DNA of 64,000 bases. Source: Pterobdella sp. o SKG-2022. Its lineage: Eukaryota > Annelida > Clitellata > Hirudinida > Piscicolidae. This document shows, in pieces, positions 27,401 to 39,038 of the stretch (positions within the stretch are counted from its first letter, which is position 1; each line of letters opens with the position of its first letter). Position numbers and translations under genes: made by a program. The DNA is taken from assembly GCA_964035795.1 (NCBI GenBank), contig OZ038321.1, forward strand, positions 9,328,294 through 9,392,293. Reading direction: 5' to 3'. The notes under the pieces were generated by a model, which saw nothing but the letters and a program-made list of their open reading frames with translations, made no database searches and was not told the DNA's origin.

Positions 27401-30400
27401 ATAAACAAAATAACCTGAACAGATTTCACTTGGAGATTTAATTAAAAGGTCTCCTCTCACATTTTTCAAAAAGTCTGCCCATGCTACCACATTGCCGTGC
27501 AAGAGATGAAGTGGCACTGAAGGTACTTTGTTCTCTCGAACATCGGAATAACACGATGAACTAATAGCTAAAACTTCTTCCGCATTCAATTCAACATTCC
27601 ACAAATTAACATTGCTTATTTTACCAATGAATGATTCCATTTCCCCATATCCACCACCGCCTATTTTGTCCTGTTCTTGGCCAATCACTAAGATGCCTCC
27701 CTCTGAAACGTGGTCTTAGTTTAGTATGATTCAGCAAGTTTTTCATGTCACCGTATTGAAGATCGGAAGCACTACTACTACAACTACTAAGATTCAGCAC
27801 TATTTTAACCTTTGATCATAGTCCCAGTCATGAAGTTTTTTCCTGTTTCATATTGTTTGCCATTTTTATAGATGTTCCAGTTACCTTCAGTATTGCTCCA
27901 GGTTACACAAATGTGGCTCCAAAAGTTGTCATTACTTGTTAGGTCAGTGATTATACTTTTTCCATTGATGTATAAAACAAACCTACGTTTTATAAGAGGT
28001 TATTAATGTAGATTTTGAAGAACTCGAGAATAAATTAATCTTGTGATTCAAAAGTCAAACAAGAATCTATTTAGAAATTTGAAATGCAATTTTATTGAAA
28101 AGGTACTTTTCTGAAACGAATAAAGAAAAGATAAAGAAAAAGAACCCATTGTAATCTGTCAATGTGAAAGCATTATCACTTTCGTCGTTGGCGTAAGAAA
28201 AGGGCGTTCCGTGGTTTATATAGTCGTTTGATTTCACCCAAAAAGTAATTGAAATAGCTGAAAAGTTTCCTTTTAAGTTTGAAACAAAAGTATAATCAGT
28301 TGTAGAAGCTTTGTCGAATTGCAAATCGAAGTTTGAACTCAAATCTTTAATTTTATAGATATGAGATTAAAAAATTATGTGAGATTGATCTAATTGAGTG
28401 CTTACACTGTTCACAAAGACTGCCGTTGTAGGAAGGCAGGCAAACACAGTGGAATCCATTAAGAAGGTCAATGCAAGATGCGGCATTAACACACGGGCTA
28501 GAGAGGCATTCATTCAATTCAGTTTCACACTGAACTCCTTCAAAACCAGGCTGGCATTCACATCTTCAATAGTATTTCATAAATTTTAATTGATTGTGCC
28601 TTAGTTACTTTTTTACAAGCTATTCAAATTGGCATTGTTATTAATAGTAATTTTAATAAAGCTAAGATTTAAAATTTTCTAGTTTTTCTTGTTATTGATT
28701 CAATAGAAAAAAGTAACTCCAAAGCTTGCAATAAAATTTCATACCTGTAAGAACCAACTAAATCGACACACAGCCCTCCATTTGAACAAGGATTTGACAT
28801 GCATTCGTTGACATTTTCCTCACACAAATCGCCTGCAAAGCCTTCAGCACACTGGCACTCAAAAGCATGCACGAGGTCGATGCACGAGCCTCCGTTCAAA
28901 CAAATTTCTTCCAAGCAGTTGTCTATGCGGTCTGAACAGGTCAGTCCTGCAACCATCAAAAGCTTTCAATAAAAATTAATTACTGAAATAATCCATATTA
29001 AAAATAATAATAATGAAAAGTCTATACGGTACGTATTCACAAGAAGTTTCATTGGCATAATGTTTATGGGCTTGTATAAACAGCTTCGGAGTATTTGATA
29101 TTAAAAATTTTCATGTTTATCATGTTGATAAATAAATATAAAAAATTAAAAAGTTTTTCTTCATTATAACTTTACCACCAGTGAAATCAGGCTGACACAG
29201 GCACTTAAAGGAGTCATGCAGACTGAGGCAGGTTGAGTCCACGTGGCATGGTGACGATGCACAATGGTTTCTATCTAGTTCACAATTCTTTCCTGGGATT
29301 TATTTTCAATTCTCATGTAAGTATATGTTTAATGTTTTTTTATACAATGATGGCATCATGAAAATCAAATGCATCAGTTGCACACCTTGAAAGTTGACAG
29401 GGCAGTAGCACAAGTAGTCGTCACGGAGGTCGTGGCATGAAGCGTTGTTGATGCAGGGGTTGGATGTGCATTTGTTAGCGTTTGTCTCACAGTTCAAACC
29501 TTTGCATTTGAAAATATTTCAAAAATCGAAGTTGTCATATTAGTATATAAAATATTAACTAATCCCATGACACCTCGATGCAATTGATTTTGCACCGAAG
29601 TTTTATTTTGTGTCCATAAGAAGTGGCATGTAAGTCATGCAATTGATAAAAGCACTTCGGGCTGTTAACGATTAGTTTAAGTTTAATAGTTGAATATTGG
29701 GCAATATAACGATTATTTAAAGGTTAATTTTGATTAAAGCAAAAAATTTTAATTTTATATTCACATAACCAACATTCACAGTAGTGTTTGTTAAAAATCA
29801 AAATAATACTGGATTGTTTCGTTCATATGTCATCTTGTAATAAACAACTAAACAGAAAAGTTTGTTGACAGTATCTGACTCATTCTTTGAGCGCGTCTTA
29901 TTAAGAAGAACTGAGTAATCGTTCCCATGGAACTCAGGTAGCTGGTAGGCTCAAAGCAGTCTTGGCAAGGAATGCCAGTTTCGGATATCAATGTTCATTA
30001 AACTTTCACCACTGTAGATGGTCAACTGATTCAGCAACTTTCTTTTCCATTTAATGAAGCACTAATTTCTCACCAGAGTTATCGACCTGACCTTCCATTC
30101 CTGAGTTAGACTCCATTAGTTTAATAAGCTTTTTACTAGGTTCACTTACAGTTTCATTGTCAGTCTCAGTATTATTCCTTGTAGCTGTAACCAAATGCTC
30201 ATTATATACTTCAACAGCTATTTTTTTTCAAAACGTGGCCAGGCTCGTTTTTTTACATCTTATGACAAACTTTACAAGTGTTTGCAGCGTGGATCAAATA
30301 CTGCTGCAACCCGTAGTATTTTATTACTTTTCATAGCAGCTACATATTCATGGAAGTCATTACGCTGCCTTGTATGTGGCTATGTAGCCCGGATTATCAT

Positions 30401-33400
30401 CATGTACAGTCATGTGCTTGGTCAACGATGATAGCAGTGGGAATATACAGATACTCGAAACATTATCTTGACCACCAAGCAGAACCGTAGTCTGACAGAA
30501 TAAGTCCAAAACTTTGACGAGTTTTGAAATCTTCCAATCCAAATCTGACACTTGGATTTCTGTATTGCTTTTTTTCGTCTGACATTTAGATATAAGCAAA
30601 ATCAGTTTTGCCAACAGCTGAAATCATATTTTTCGCATTGAGAGTAACTAGAGCCTGAATTCTGTTAGTTATATACCAATCTGTTGCAAACTGTTTATAT
30701 AAAGCAGCAACATACATTTATTAGTGTTGGGTTGAAAAAAAATTCTTAGATTAATCGTTACAAAATTTTAATCTTTAAAAAAATTAACGGTTAATCGATT
30801 AACAAAGCGATAATTTTCGCAGGCCTACTTTGAATGCATCAATAAAAATGCTCAGTAATAAATATTTTCATAATATTATAATGAGATAGCATATCTTCTC
30901 AAACATATAAACATGATGAAGTACAATAGCCTGAATCTAAAGACCACAAACACAAAGTATTTTTTAAATGACACGAAGCTTGTAGTAAGGCTAGCTTACA
31001 TTATCAAGTGATCCAACATGAATATATACATTATATAAGCATGATTATGAGCAGTCACAAACCTGTCCACCCAGCAGCACATAGACAGGTATACCCGATG
31101 TGTTTGGCCACACAAGACCCACCATTTAAACACGGGCTTCTGAAACATTCTGAAGCTTCTAATATATCATTTTCTTGTGCGTTGAAAGCTCTATTGTGTA
31201 TAAGTTTGGTTTGATACGTGTATGTTTGGAGATCAAAAGTGTCGTGTATTGCTACATGCGTGGTGGAATTATTTGGAGGAAAGGTAGGGTAGTTTGTTGA
31301 GTTATAAACACTTTTGGAAAAAGATTCTTTTGAATAAAAGTATTTAATTTTATCGATCTTCTTCAAATGCTTACGGGTACTATCTTTTTCGATGTCACTT
31401 ATCCTCATATTCCCCTTGTTTCCTGTATCATTCATTGTTACTCGTGAAATATCATTTTCTTTTTTCTCAAAACTATTTTTCCACACTTTTTTGTTTTCAA
31501 CTGTTTTGAACAATTCAAATAGTGAATTTATGTTATTTATAAAATAGCTCATAAATTTTGCTATGAATCCATCGTTGGTGGTATCTTTTAAATTATAATT
31601 AACTTTTTCTGTTTTACCATTTTCAGTAAAAACTTTAAAATCATTTCTGTTGTTTTTTTTCATCTTTATGGCATCTTTACAATCCTCAACGGAAGTCGAT
31701 GAAATTTCGTCTGTGGTTTCACTTGGTGGACATTTGTGGCAAAAATTCATGGCAGGGATGGGCTGGTAGGAACCCAGAGGACAAGGAAAGCATGGGTCCA
31801 CGCCATTCTTCGATGCCAGCCCTGGACCACAAGGAGCTGCAAGTGAAGTTTGGATGCTCTTTATCAGTTCGAAATTATTACATATTTTATTAATTTTTGG
31901 GTATTCGTCTTTTGAGAATACTAGAATGCTAGTTATCAAGTTTTGATAGTGAGTCTTAGTCAGATTCATTAACTAAAATGAAGGTTTAAAATATAATTAC
32001 TTTTGCAATCTTCAATTCGCCATGAACCTCTTTTTAATGTAACTTTTGTTGTTAAGGATTCTGTTTTTGTTAATTTTATATTAATTTTCAAAAAATTTTT
32101 TTTACTCATTATGAAACTACTCACAAAAAATTATACTTACCATTATGAGCATTGTGCAGTTTTTCAAGTTGGGGACAAGGCATGCATGATGTTTGTGCAT
32201 AAGATGGCTGGTAGAAATGCAAGGGGCATGTGGTGCAGGGCTGCAGGCCACTTAAGGAAAAGGTGCCTGGTATGCAAAATTCTGTGGTGTGTTTTATTTA
32301 ATTTCTTTCCTTCATTTAAATTTTGTTGCCATTAATATAATTAATACGCTTGAGTTGCAATAAAAAGTGTAATTTTCAAGGTTTAATAATATTGTAACAA
32401 CCTTTACACTGTTTTGGGCTTTTAGCATTTTGGTCAGTGGTCGAAGTTAGATTTGGACAAACCGTGCAAGCTAACTGGCCTTCTAACGCTTGGTAACTGC
32501 CTTTAGTGCACTTTTGGCACAAGCCACTGATGATGTTGAAGTAACTCCCTGACGGACATTTCACTGTTGATGGTTATCATCATTCATTCATAGAACTCTG
32601 ATTTTAAAACTTAATTCAAATTTTTTAAAGTTTCAGTGTGGTATAGAATTATAAGTTCTCATTTCAAACGTGTAAGGCATAATTAACCGCATCTTCCACT
32701 TTTCAAAACAGCTCCTATTTCACACTCAATCTTTTCACTGGCATCATTATCCAATTCCAAAAAATAATAAGCATTGTAACTTTCATTTTTCGTGATATTT
32801 CTTGTGTTTTCAAAAGTTTTAGTTTCGTTGTGGATTAAATTTGTATAATCAAATAATTTGTTATTGGTTTTGTGCTTCACAATTTCTATTACTTTGAGAA
32901 ATTTCTTTTTCAATACAGGACTTGTCAAATAATCAACTGGAAAAGATGTTTGAGGAAATCAAACAAAATCATTAAATATTAACTATAAAACAACCACGAT
33001 TACGCTAAAAGAAGTCATCAAGATTACGATTAGGATGACTACTTTGTAGAGCAAGAAAGAATTAAATACAGTTTCGGTTACTAAAACTTGGGAAAAAATT
33101 AAGGAATGTCACACGTTTAAAGTTTTTTGAAAACATCGTGCAAATGTATAATATTGAATTTATGGTTACGACAGTTTTCTTAAAAATATTTTTGATTAGT
33201 ACTAAGATTATGATTTGTAGAATTGTGGTTATAGCTTCAACAGTTACAACACTCACAATATACTGAAAATTATTTGAACACTAAAGGTAATTTTGTTAAG
33301 TACAAAGCTTTTCGTTAACTAAGTAACATTATCAAGTACGTTAAACTGAAAATTTAACGTACTTGATAATGTTACTTTTTTAACGAAAAGCTTTGTACTT

Positions 33401-36400
33401 AATAAAATTACCTTTAGTGTTCAAATAATTTAGAGTATTTACTTTGGCTAAAAAAGATTATTATGCCACTCACAATATACATTAAGAAAAAGTTAAAGTT
33501 CCAATAAATTTCGAAAACTGTCATAACGAGTACTTAAATATGGTCGCCGTAACGGTTTAGAACATACAAATAAAACAAACAAACAAATGACGAATATTGT
33601 TATAGTGTCATGAAACTGATTGAGTCTTCAAGACCACATAGGTTTAATTTTAAATGTAATCGTCAATTTGACGGGATAATTTAATTCACTCCAATCATGC
33701 CACTACTTCTCACCATTGAAAGAATAAGTGACTGAAGCTACTATAGAAAGATCAATGATTTTTGAAGTATTTTGGAATTTTTTCGAAAATTTTACATCTG
33801 AAATAAATGAATTTTTTGTTTTTGAATAAAGATATTTCATAACATTTGTCAGAAAATTTCATACTAATTTACCTAAACATTCCGAAGAAACCAAAGATAC
33901 AGAACAATTAGATTTGATACTTGCGCAATACTCAGTCACCTTCACATGTAGCAATTATTTGATGAATTCGTACAATTTATTAAATAAAATAATGAAAAAC
34001 CTCGCCGTTTAATCTCATACTCAAGGTTGTTTCAAAGAGGTAGAAAATTTTTGAATCGAGACATAAGTTTGGTCCGAAAAATTTAAAGTTAACATTGATT
34101 TTCATTTTGTTTGGCAGAACTGAAGAGGAGCAGTCTGAAGGAGGCCAGAGAGGTTGCCAAACTCCTTCGTCAAGTCGACATATATAGTCGTTTGTGGATT
34201 CTTCCACCAAATCATACCCTTGTTCACAAAACGCACGGCATCTTATATAATCCAAAAATTCTTCACAATGGATGTCTCCGTTGTTTGGTTTCTTTACGGC
34301 ACATAAGTGGTCTAAATTGATAGTTTTGAAGAAATTGAGTTGTTGGATTTAATAAACTTATTTTAAAAAAATGTTTGCATGAGAAGGCAAGGCATTTTTG
34401 CAATATAAAGTCTTACTACGACTCCAACATGCAGTGGGTAATAAAGCTTGACGAAAGATCAGCCAAATTGAAAGAATTCTTGAACAAGTCATGAAGACCA
34501 AATGTTACCAAATTAATTTATGTAGAAGCACGAATTTCATATTCAAAACATTCAAAAATATAACTATTTAAACAAATTTTTTGAAACAAGGACCGAATTA
34601 TTAACAGCTAGCTGCTGTGTAGTTCTGTCATTCAGTCACAGCTTCAAAAAATTTTTTAGACACTCAAGTCGAAAGACGTGACCAACACTTAAAGATTTCA
34701 CTCGAGCTGTTATGTATTTTTTAAAATTATGAAACAATTAAGCTATTGTTTTCTGGTTCTATTGTATTTGAAATTTTTTAAAGATAGTGCATTCATTTGG
34801 TAAATAGATTTTGAGTTTTTCAATGCTTGAAGGCTTACGAAGTTGAACATTGTGAGAAAAACAAAGTATTTATTAAATGGATAAACAAGTTTTTTACATT
34901 ATCAAATGATAACGATAATTTAAGTTTGTTTTACGAAAAGCTTTGTGTCTCAAGTTAATAAATACTTTGTGTTTGTTTCTCACTATTTGGTTGAGGCTAT
35001 TTTAAGTCTTAAGTCTTGAGAATTCTTTAACACTCTTGTTGGAGTTCATCACTAGAAAATACCACAAAACAATAAATAATAGTAACAATATTCAATATAG
35101 AGAAAATTTTTCAGATCTGTAATAAGTAGAACTGTATGTAAAGTTATTTTTGATGAAACTCAGCGACTCACTGTTGATTAAAAGGCCTCATATTTTTCTA
35201 GTTCTTACAGAAAATATTTGAGATAAAATCAAATTGAACTTAAATTTAAATTTTATTCTAAACACTTACCTAAAATCTTCACTTTGATGAGGCAACTATT
35301 TGTGTTGTTGAAAAAATCCATAGCTTCATAGTGTATCAAATATTCTCCTACTGAAAAGTTTCCAGGAATGTCGGAAGAACTCACAAAAACCTTTAAAAAA
35401 GTTTTTTTAAACTTTATTGAAATCAAACGATTATCATACTTCTCTTCCAGAGTTGTCACTGAAGAGAGGTGTTTCCCAAAACTGCTTCAAATTGGCTTTT
35501 GCTTTGGTTATGGGTTTTGGAGAGATGCATTTGTCCACTCTCGGTGGCTCTTTATCTGAAATTGAATCAATTTGAAATGAAGGAGACGAGTTGCGCAATA
35601 TTGTTGCATTTGTGAATTTTTAAACAATTAAATGTTTTAAAATATAATTAAAAATCGTTTTTATAACAATTTAATAGCAGTCACCACGAACGGTTATTGT
35701 AAATAAGCAAGATGCTTCATTGTTTTCAAGATCTTTGGCCACATATTTAATTTCGTTTTTACCAATTGGAAAATAGTTTGGTGATTTCACGTAAGGAATG
35801 GTATACAAAAAAGGCATTTCTTCCGAATTATCTGTCACTTTTGGCAATTCCCAATCCACAAAAGCTATGCTTTCAAACTGTATAGTATCAACTTCAACAT
35901 CTCGAGGACATTCAATTTGCGGGGGTGTATTATCTGTATTTTGAAACAAATAAATAGTTATCATGAAATTATTTTTGAAAATAAATCATGAATATGAATA
36001 AGAAAACATACACATCTTTCTATCGTAAAAAAAATTATAAGTTCTCCAGTAAAGCCACCTTACCTACGCAGAGAAGAGTTTGCTCATTGCTCCAAAGGCC
36101 TGTGATTAAGCAGGTTTTGTGATTGAGCCCTATCATCTTGTAGCCAGCATCGCACCAAAACTTGCACAAGGTACCTACTGGCGTAAGGGCTTCCGTGCAG
36201 AGCTCATTTCCAATGTTTCCATTTTTAATTTTTGCTAATCCATTACAGGTGATCTCTGGAAGAATAATTATAAATGAAGTCGTGTTTATCTTAAAGTAAC
36301 ATATTTCAGAAGAAATAAAATGATTTTGTAATTGATATATTGGTCTTAAAATTATAAAAAATGGTTTCATAAGTTTTATAACAGATTTTTTAAATAACAA

Positions 36401-39038
36401 AAAGAATTCTACGAATAAATCTTGTGAGATTAAATGGAAGTCCTTACAAGTCCTTACAAGCCACTTAAAATTGACTCAGATTTAAAGATGTGTTGAAATT
36501 TGTCTTAAAAAAGACGGATTTTCAAAACTGAAAAACTTTTCAAAAATTTTTCATAATTTCGGCAATTTTTTGAAATAAAATGTTTCTACATATAAATAAG
36601 TACCGGTATTTATATTTTAAAAAATTCTTGAAAGTCTTACAAATTTCAATAAACTCATTGTTGAAGTTTTTTTAATTTATTGAAAATATTTAAAATTGAT
36701 TGCAAAAATTTTTTAAATGATTGCAATGAATTAAAAATGATTACGACAATTTAAAAAATATCCTCCTCCACGAGACTTCGATTTCTAAGAAAGGATGATG
36801 GTCACTTGGAAACTGATAAGCTCCATGAATTGATAAAACTTATAAAACCATTTTTTATTGTCTTATCATGCAATTTTTTTTTATATCTACGTCTTCAAAG
36901 TTTATCAACCAGTGCATGTGCAGTCGACACCACTCCAATAAGCAAGAGATAGACAATTTCTTGTGGAAGATCCTTGTAACAAATACCCATAGCTACAAGA
37001 AAAATTGCAAACGGTGTGCACATTGAAAGAGAAGTTATTCGTGCAGTTGATCATGCCGTTTTTTGGGGCATGAAGAGGTGGGCACTTCTTTGCTGTACAA
37101 CAATTTTGTTTCCATGGGAAGTTTAGATAACTTTTTTATATGAAAAAATTTTTCAAATATTAAGCATGAAAACTTTAGTTTACTTAATTAATTTTAGCTA
37201 ACGAATGCATTTAAGATCTCGTCCCGACCAGCTTGCATTCAATTGACAAACTCTCAGTGTGTCACCAACAACATCGTAGCCAAAGTTGCATCGCATTCCA
37301 CACGCAGTATTAATCTCGCTGCCACATCGTCCTTGTACCAAGTATCCATTTTCTGGCGGCACAAGCTTCGCGCATTTTTTTTCTGTGTAACGTAATTTTT
37401 TAAACGTTGTTTTAATAAGCTTATTGAAATAGTATCAACTTCTACACCTATGCAAGAACTGAAGGGACCCGGCTCAAACATTTGTTTGCAGACGCATTGA
37501 TGCAATGAAACACTCCCTTTACGGTGAGTCCATTTATTCTTTGGGCATTTGATACACGAACTCACATCTCCAGGAGAAGAATAATTCTTAAAAGTACCTT
37601 GCGGACACTCTGGGAAATTGAATCAGGTGTTATGATTTAAAATGATTTGAAAATAAGTAAAAATATAGGATATTAAGCTTAACTAACTGAAGCAATTTCC
37701 TTTGAAGCCATCCCCATAATAACCGGCTTGACAGACACACTTATAAAGACCACTTCGACTATCACATCGGCAAGATGCAGTATCATCACAGCATTGCTTG
37801 CCATCAATGTTTGCACACAAAAGGTCACAGTATGAAGAATTTTGTAAGATATAGTTCCCTCCTTGTAAATCTAAAAAAAATCTCAATTTTTAAATATTGT
37901 TTTCAAGTATTTCCATTTCATTTCAAACCTTCATGCAAAGCTCTTCTTGCCAGAGCTTCAAACTCTTCAAATGAACTAAGAATGTACGTGTGTTGAATTC
38001 TTGAAGAGGATGCCATGTCACACAACTCAGATATGTTACCTTAACAGTTCATATTCAAATGAAACGTTTAGAAAGTTTTGTGTTATTCAAAACTAGAAGC
38101 GGTTCTGAACGCTGCATGTATAAGATAGTTTAATAAGTAACCTTGTTTTATTCCAAATGTGAAAATCTCTACATCGTGTTGTTTCAGTTGTTCTGCTATT
38201 GGTTTTGGATCACCACCGTTGGAATATCCATCGGTCACCAAAAACAACACTTTTTTTGCGTCGCTTCGTGAAGATTTAAAAACAGCCTAAAATAAACAAA
38301 AATTTGTCACATTTCAGTTATAATTTGTTGCTCAATATTTTGATAGGTACTTTCAGTATGATACTATTAATAAATCAGCATTAGTTGTTAACTTTAGCTT
38401 CCTTCAAGGCTCCCAGGGTGTACGTTCCTCCCCCAGTGTAGGCGATGCTGGGAAAGGCTTCTTGCAGCAAGAGACATTTGTTCTGGTCTGACGAAGGTGC
38501 CGTGATTTGGTCGACACTTCGGATAATCCTGCTACGGGAGGAAAACGTAATGATACTCACACGTACTGAATGCTGATCTACTGTGAAATCTGATAAAAGT
38601 TTCCTCACGAACCTGGAATAAGTATCAAAAACAGTGAGACAAGCAAAAGCAAGATAATGATGCTTGCGTATGAAATCATTAAAATGTAGATTAAAATTTT
38701 GATAAACTTCAATTCGTTGTGGAAATTGGTGACGCCAACAGATGAAGAAGCATCAATCAGGAACACCATATCCACCTGTGTAGTGTTAAGTATATGAGGA
38801 AGCATAAAGTTATATATGAAACAACTTTTGAATCATAAGCCGTTCTGAGTTGGTGTACATGCTCCTTGAAGGTCCACCCGAGTTTGTCGATCTTGTCCTT
38901 GTTGTATTGAGAGTGAAAGTTTTTTTTGTGCATTTTCAAGCATTGTGAATTATCATTTTTTGAGTCTTCGTTTCTTGTAAAACTGAATTCAAAAACGAAA
39001 AGCAGGCATTCAACTACGAATATTGCATGTAATTTCAT
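18949..39038 (-). CDS. SVEP1: SVEP1 (polydom): sushi, VWA, EGF and pentraxin domain protein
   Basis: Large secreted matrix/adhesion protein; in vertebrates it binds integrin and angiopoietin or Tie1 partners. Exons, 5' to 3' on the minus strand: 39038-38826, 38775-38708, 38612-38393, 38286-38142, 38039-37929, 37870-37688, 37609-37448, 37382-37203, 36255-36064, 35933-35685, 35555-35440, 35390-35270, 34311-34001, 33939-33873, 32936-32688, 32563-32402, 32281-32141, 31836-31063, 29499-29386, 29292-29176, 28946-28745, 28563-28406, 28344-28146, 27982-27810, 27702-27415, 27287-27120, 27028-26828, 26771-22821, 22752-22585, 21458-21360, 19049-18949. They sum to 9603 nt, a continuous frame of 3200 codons (human about 3571). 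Domain order matches SVEP1 end to end, and most module boundaries are phase-1 introns. Start: ATG at 39038 opens a signal peptide. Confidence 0.95.
19750..21170 (+). mobile_element. Heavily decayed copy of the C-rich LINE in the last SVEP1 intron
   Basis: Shares landmarks with the element at 14864-16916, in the same order: TCGACATGGTCAAC-like, TCAACATATAC, ACATCAGACCCATCAGAATA and CCCTACACCCACTCACCA. Substitutions and indels are much more frequent, so it is an older insertion. It lies antisense to SVEP1. Confidence 0.7.
21544..21665. repeat. Short hairpin MITE
   Basis: The left end TATATTTAGGAACACAAA ... TTTTATTGA is mirrored by the right end TCAATAAAATTTATTTGTG ... CTAAATATA. A central pair AAAGCTTTT/AAAAGCTTT also matches. 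No ORF. Confidence 0.75.
22292..22363 (-). tRNA. tRNA-like sequence (probable tRNA pseudogene or SINE head)
   Basis: The minus strand contains a perfect A-box (TAGCTCAGTGG) and a B-box-like GGTTCGATCC at tRNA spacing. The two ends can pair (GTCGGCC with GGTCGAC). The anticodon arm, around TTAGACTAACTAAAGTT, does not form a proper stem, so a functional tRNA is doubtful and no isotype is assigned. It lies in a SVEP1 intron. Confidence 0.45.
22585..27287 (-). CDS. SVEP1: SVEP1 part 5: array of about 23 sushi (CCP) domains with one giant exon
   Basis: Residues about 1639-3134. Two single-CCP exons (27287-27120, 27028-26828) are followed by one 3951-bp exon (26771-22821) encoding about 20 CCPs, then one more single-CCP exon (22752-22585). 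Each repeat shows the spaced-Cys pattern with a W before the last Cys, for example [50 protein letters not shown] and WSHNEPIC. A module near the 3' end of the giant exon ([19 protein letters not shown] ... ECGKN) is atypical. Sushi domains bind protein partners; the array here is shorter than in vertebrates. Confidence 0.93.
27415..29499 (-). CDS. SVEP1: SVEP1 part 4: EGF repeats and pentraxin domain
   Basis: Residues about 1222-1638. EGF repeats are encoded by 29499-29386, 29292-29176, 28946-28745 and 28563-28406; several show NPC-type spacing, for example [17 protein letters not shown]. The last two exons are joined by a phase-2 intron inside an EGF. The pentraxin/LamG-like domain is encoded by 28344-28146, 27982-27810 and 27702-27415, with [55 protein letters not shown] and NLWN. 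These match the family's pentraxin module. Confidence 0.93.
29880..30830 (-). mobile_element. hAT DNA transposon remnant in a SVEP1 intron
   Basis: Minus-strand reading gives [16 protein letters not shown] ... [19 protein letters not shown]. After a frame break it gives [10 protein letters not shown], like the hAT transposase segment ending in a DPR-K motif, then a GHVLKK-like tail. Stops and frameshifts show it is dead. Its boundaries are approximate. Confidence 0.6.
31063..34311 (-). CDS. SVEP1: SVEP1 part 3: CCP, divergent linker, GCC2/GCC3 Cys modules and first EGF
   Basis: Residues about 654-1221. 34311-34001 starts with a sushi-like module ([16 protein letters not shown] ... [14 protein letters not shown]) and runs into a poorly conserved segment that continues through 33939-33873 and 32936-32688. 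Three GCC2/GCC3 ephrin-like modules follow: [32 protein letters not shown] and [18 protein letters not shown]. Exon 31836-31063 then has about 170 Lys/Asn-rich residues of unclear fold before the first EGF ([12 protein letters not shown] ... CLCAAGWTG). The true acceptor of this exon is at 31837, not the upstream in-frame ATG. Confidence 0.85.
33268..33430. repeat. Near-perfect hairpin element flanked by a 14-bp direct repeat
   Basis: Arms 33268-33345 and 33353-33430 (about 78 bp each) are nearly exact reverse complements: AATTATTTGAACACTAAAGG ... CCTTTAGTGTTCAAATAATT. CACTCACAATATAC occurs at 33250-33263 and again at 33467-33480, a possible target-site duplication. It lies in a SVEP1 intron, and its core recurs at 63132-63366. 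Confidence 0.85.
34851..34982. repeat. Hairpin MITE with about 24-bp terminal inverted repeats
   Basis: TGAGAAAAACAAAGTATTTA at the left and TAAATACTTTGTGTTTGTTT ... CTCA at the right are inverted copies. The interior carries TTACATTATCAA and ACGAAAAGCTTTG, shared with the elements at 33.3 kb and 63.2 kb. Confidence 0.75.
35270..37609 (-). CDS. SVEP1: SVEP1 part 2: ephrin-like Cys module, two CCPs and two HYR domains
   Basis: Residues about 314-653. 37609-37448 is an ephrin-receptor-like Cys module ([17 protein letters not shown]). 37382-37203 and 36255-36064 are sushi domains, where vertebrates have three. 35933-35685 is HYR 1 ([12 protein letters not shown] ... [15 protein letters not shown]). 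HYR 2 is split by a 49-bp intron (35391-35439) between DNSGRE and [18 protein letters not shown]. Its donor is GTATGATAA and its acceptor TTTTAAAG; without splicing the frame hits a stop. Confidence 0.9.
37688..39038 (-). CDS. SVEP1: SVEP1 part 1: signal peptide, VWA domain and Cys-rich EGF-like module
   Basis: Residues 1-313. The hydrophobic signal is [18 protein letters not shown]. The VWA domain begins at about residue 72 with [19 protein letters not shown] is an intact MIDAS metal-binding motif. It continues with [18 protein letters not shown] and [17 protein letters not shown], the last containing the family's TDG motif. The exon at 37870-37688 holds a double-Cys EGF-like module ([10 protein letters not shown] ... 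[12 protein letters not shown]) as in vertebrate SVEP1. Confidence 0.93.

Noticed and set aside
31837..31969. In-frame extension upstream of the SVEP1 exon at 31836, starting at an ATG
   Set aside because: The preceding exon ends in phase 1 and CACTTGCAG at 31837 restores the frame at APCGPG; the extension is intron.
37020..37200. Possible further CCP exon between the second and third Cys modules of SVEP1
   Set aside because: No Cys-patterned frame with splice sites was found; vertebrates have an extra CCP but this gene apparently does not.
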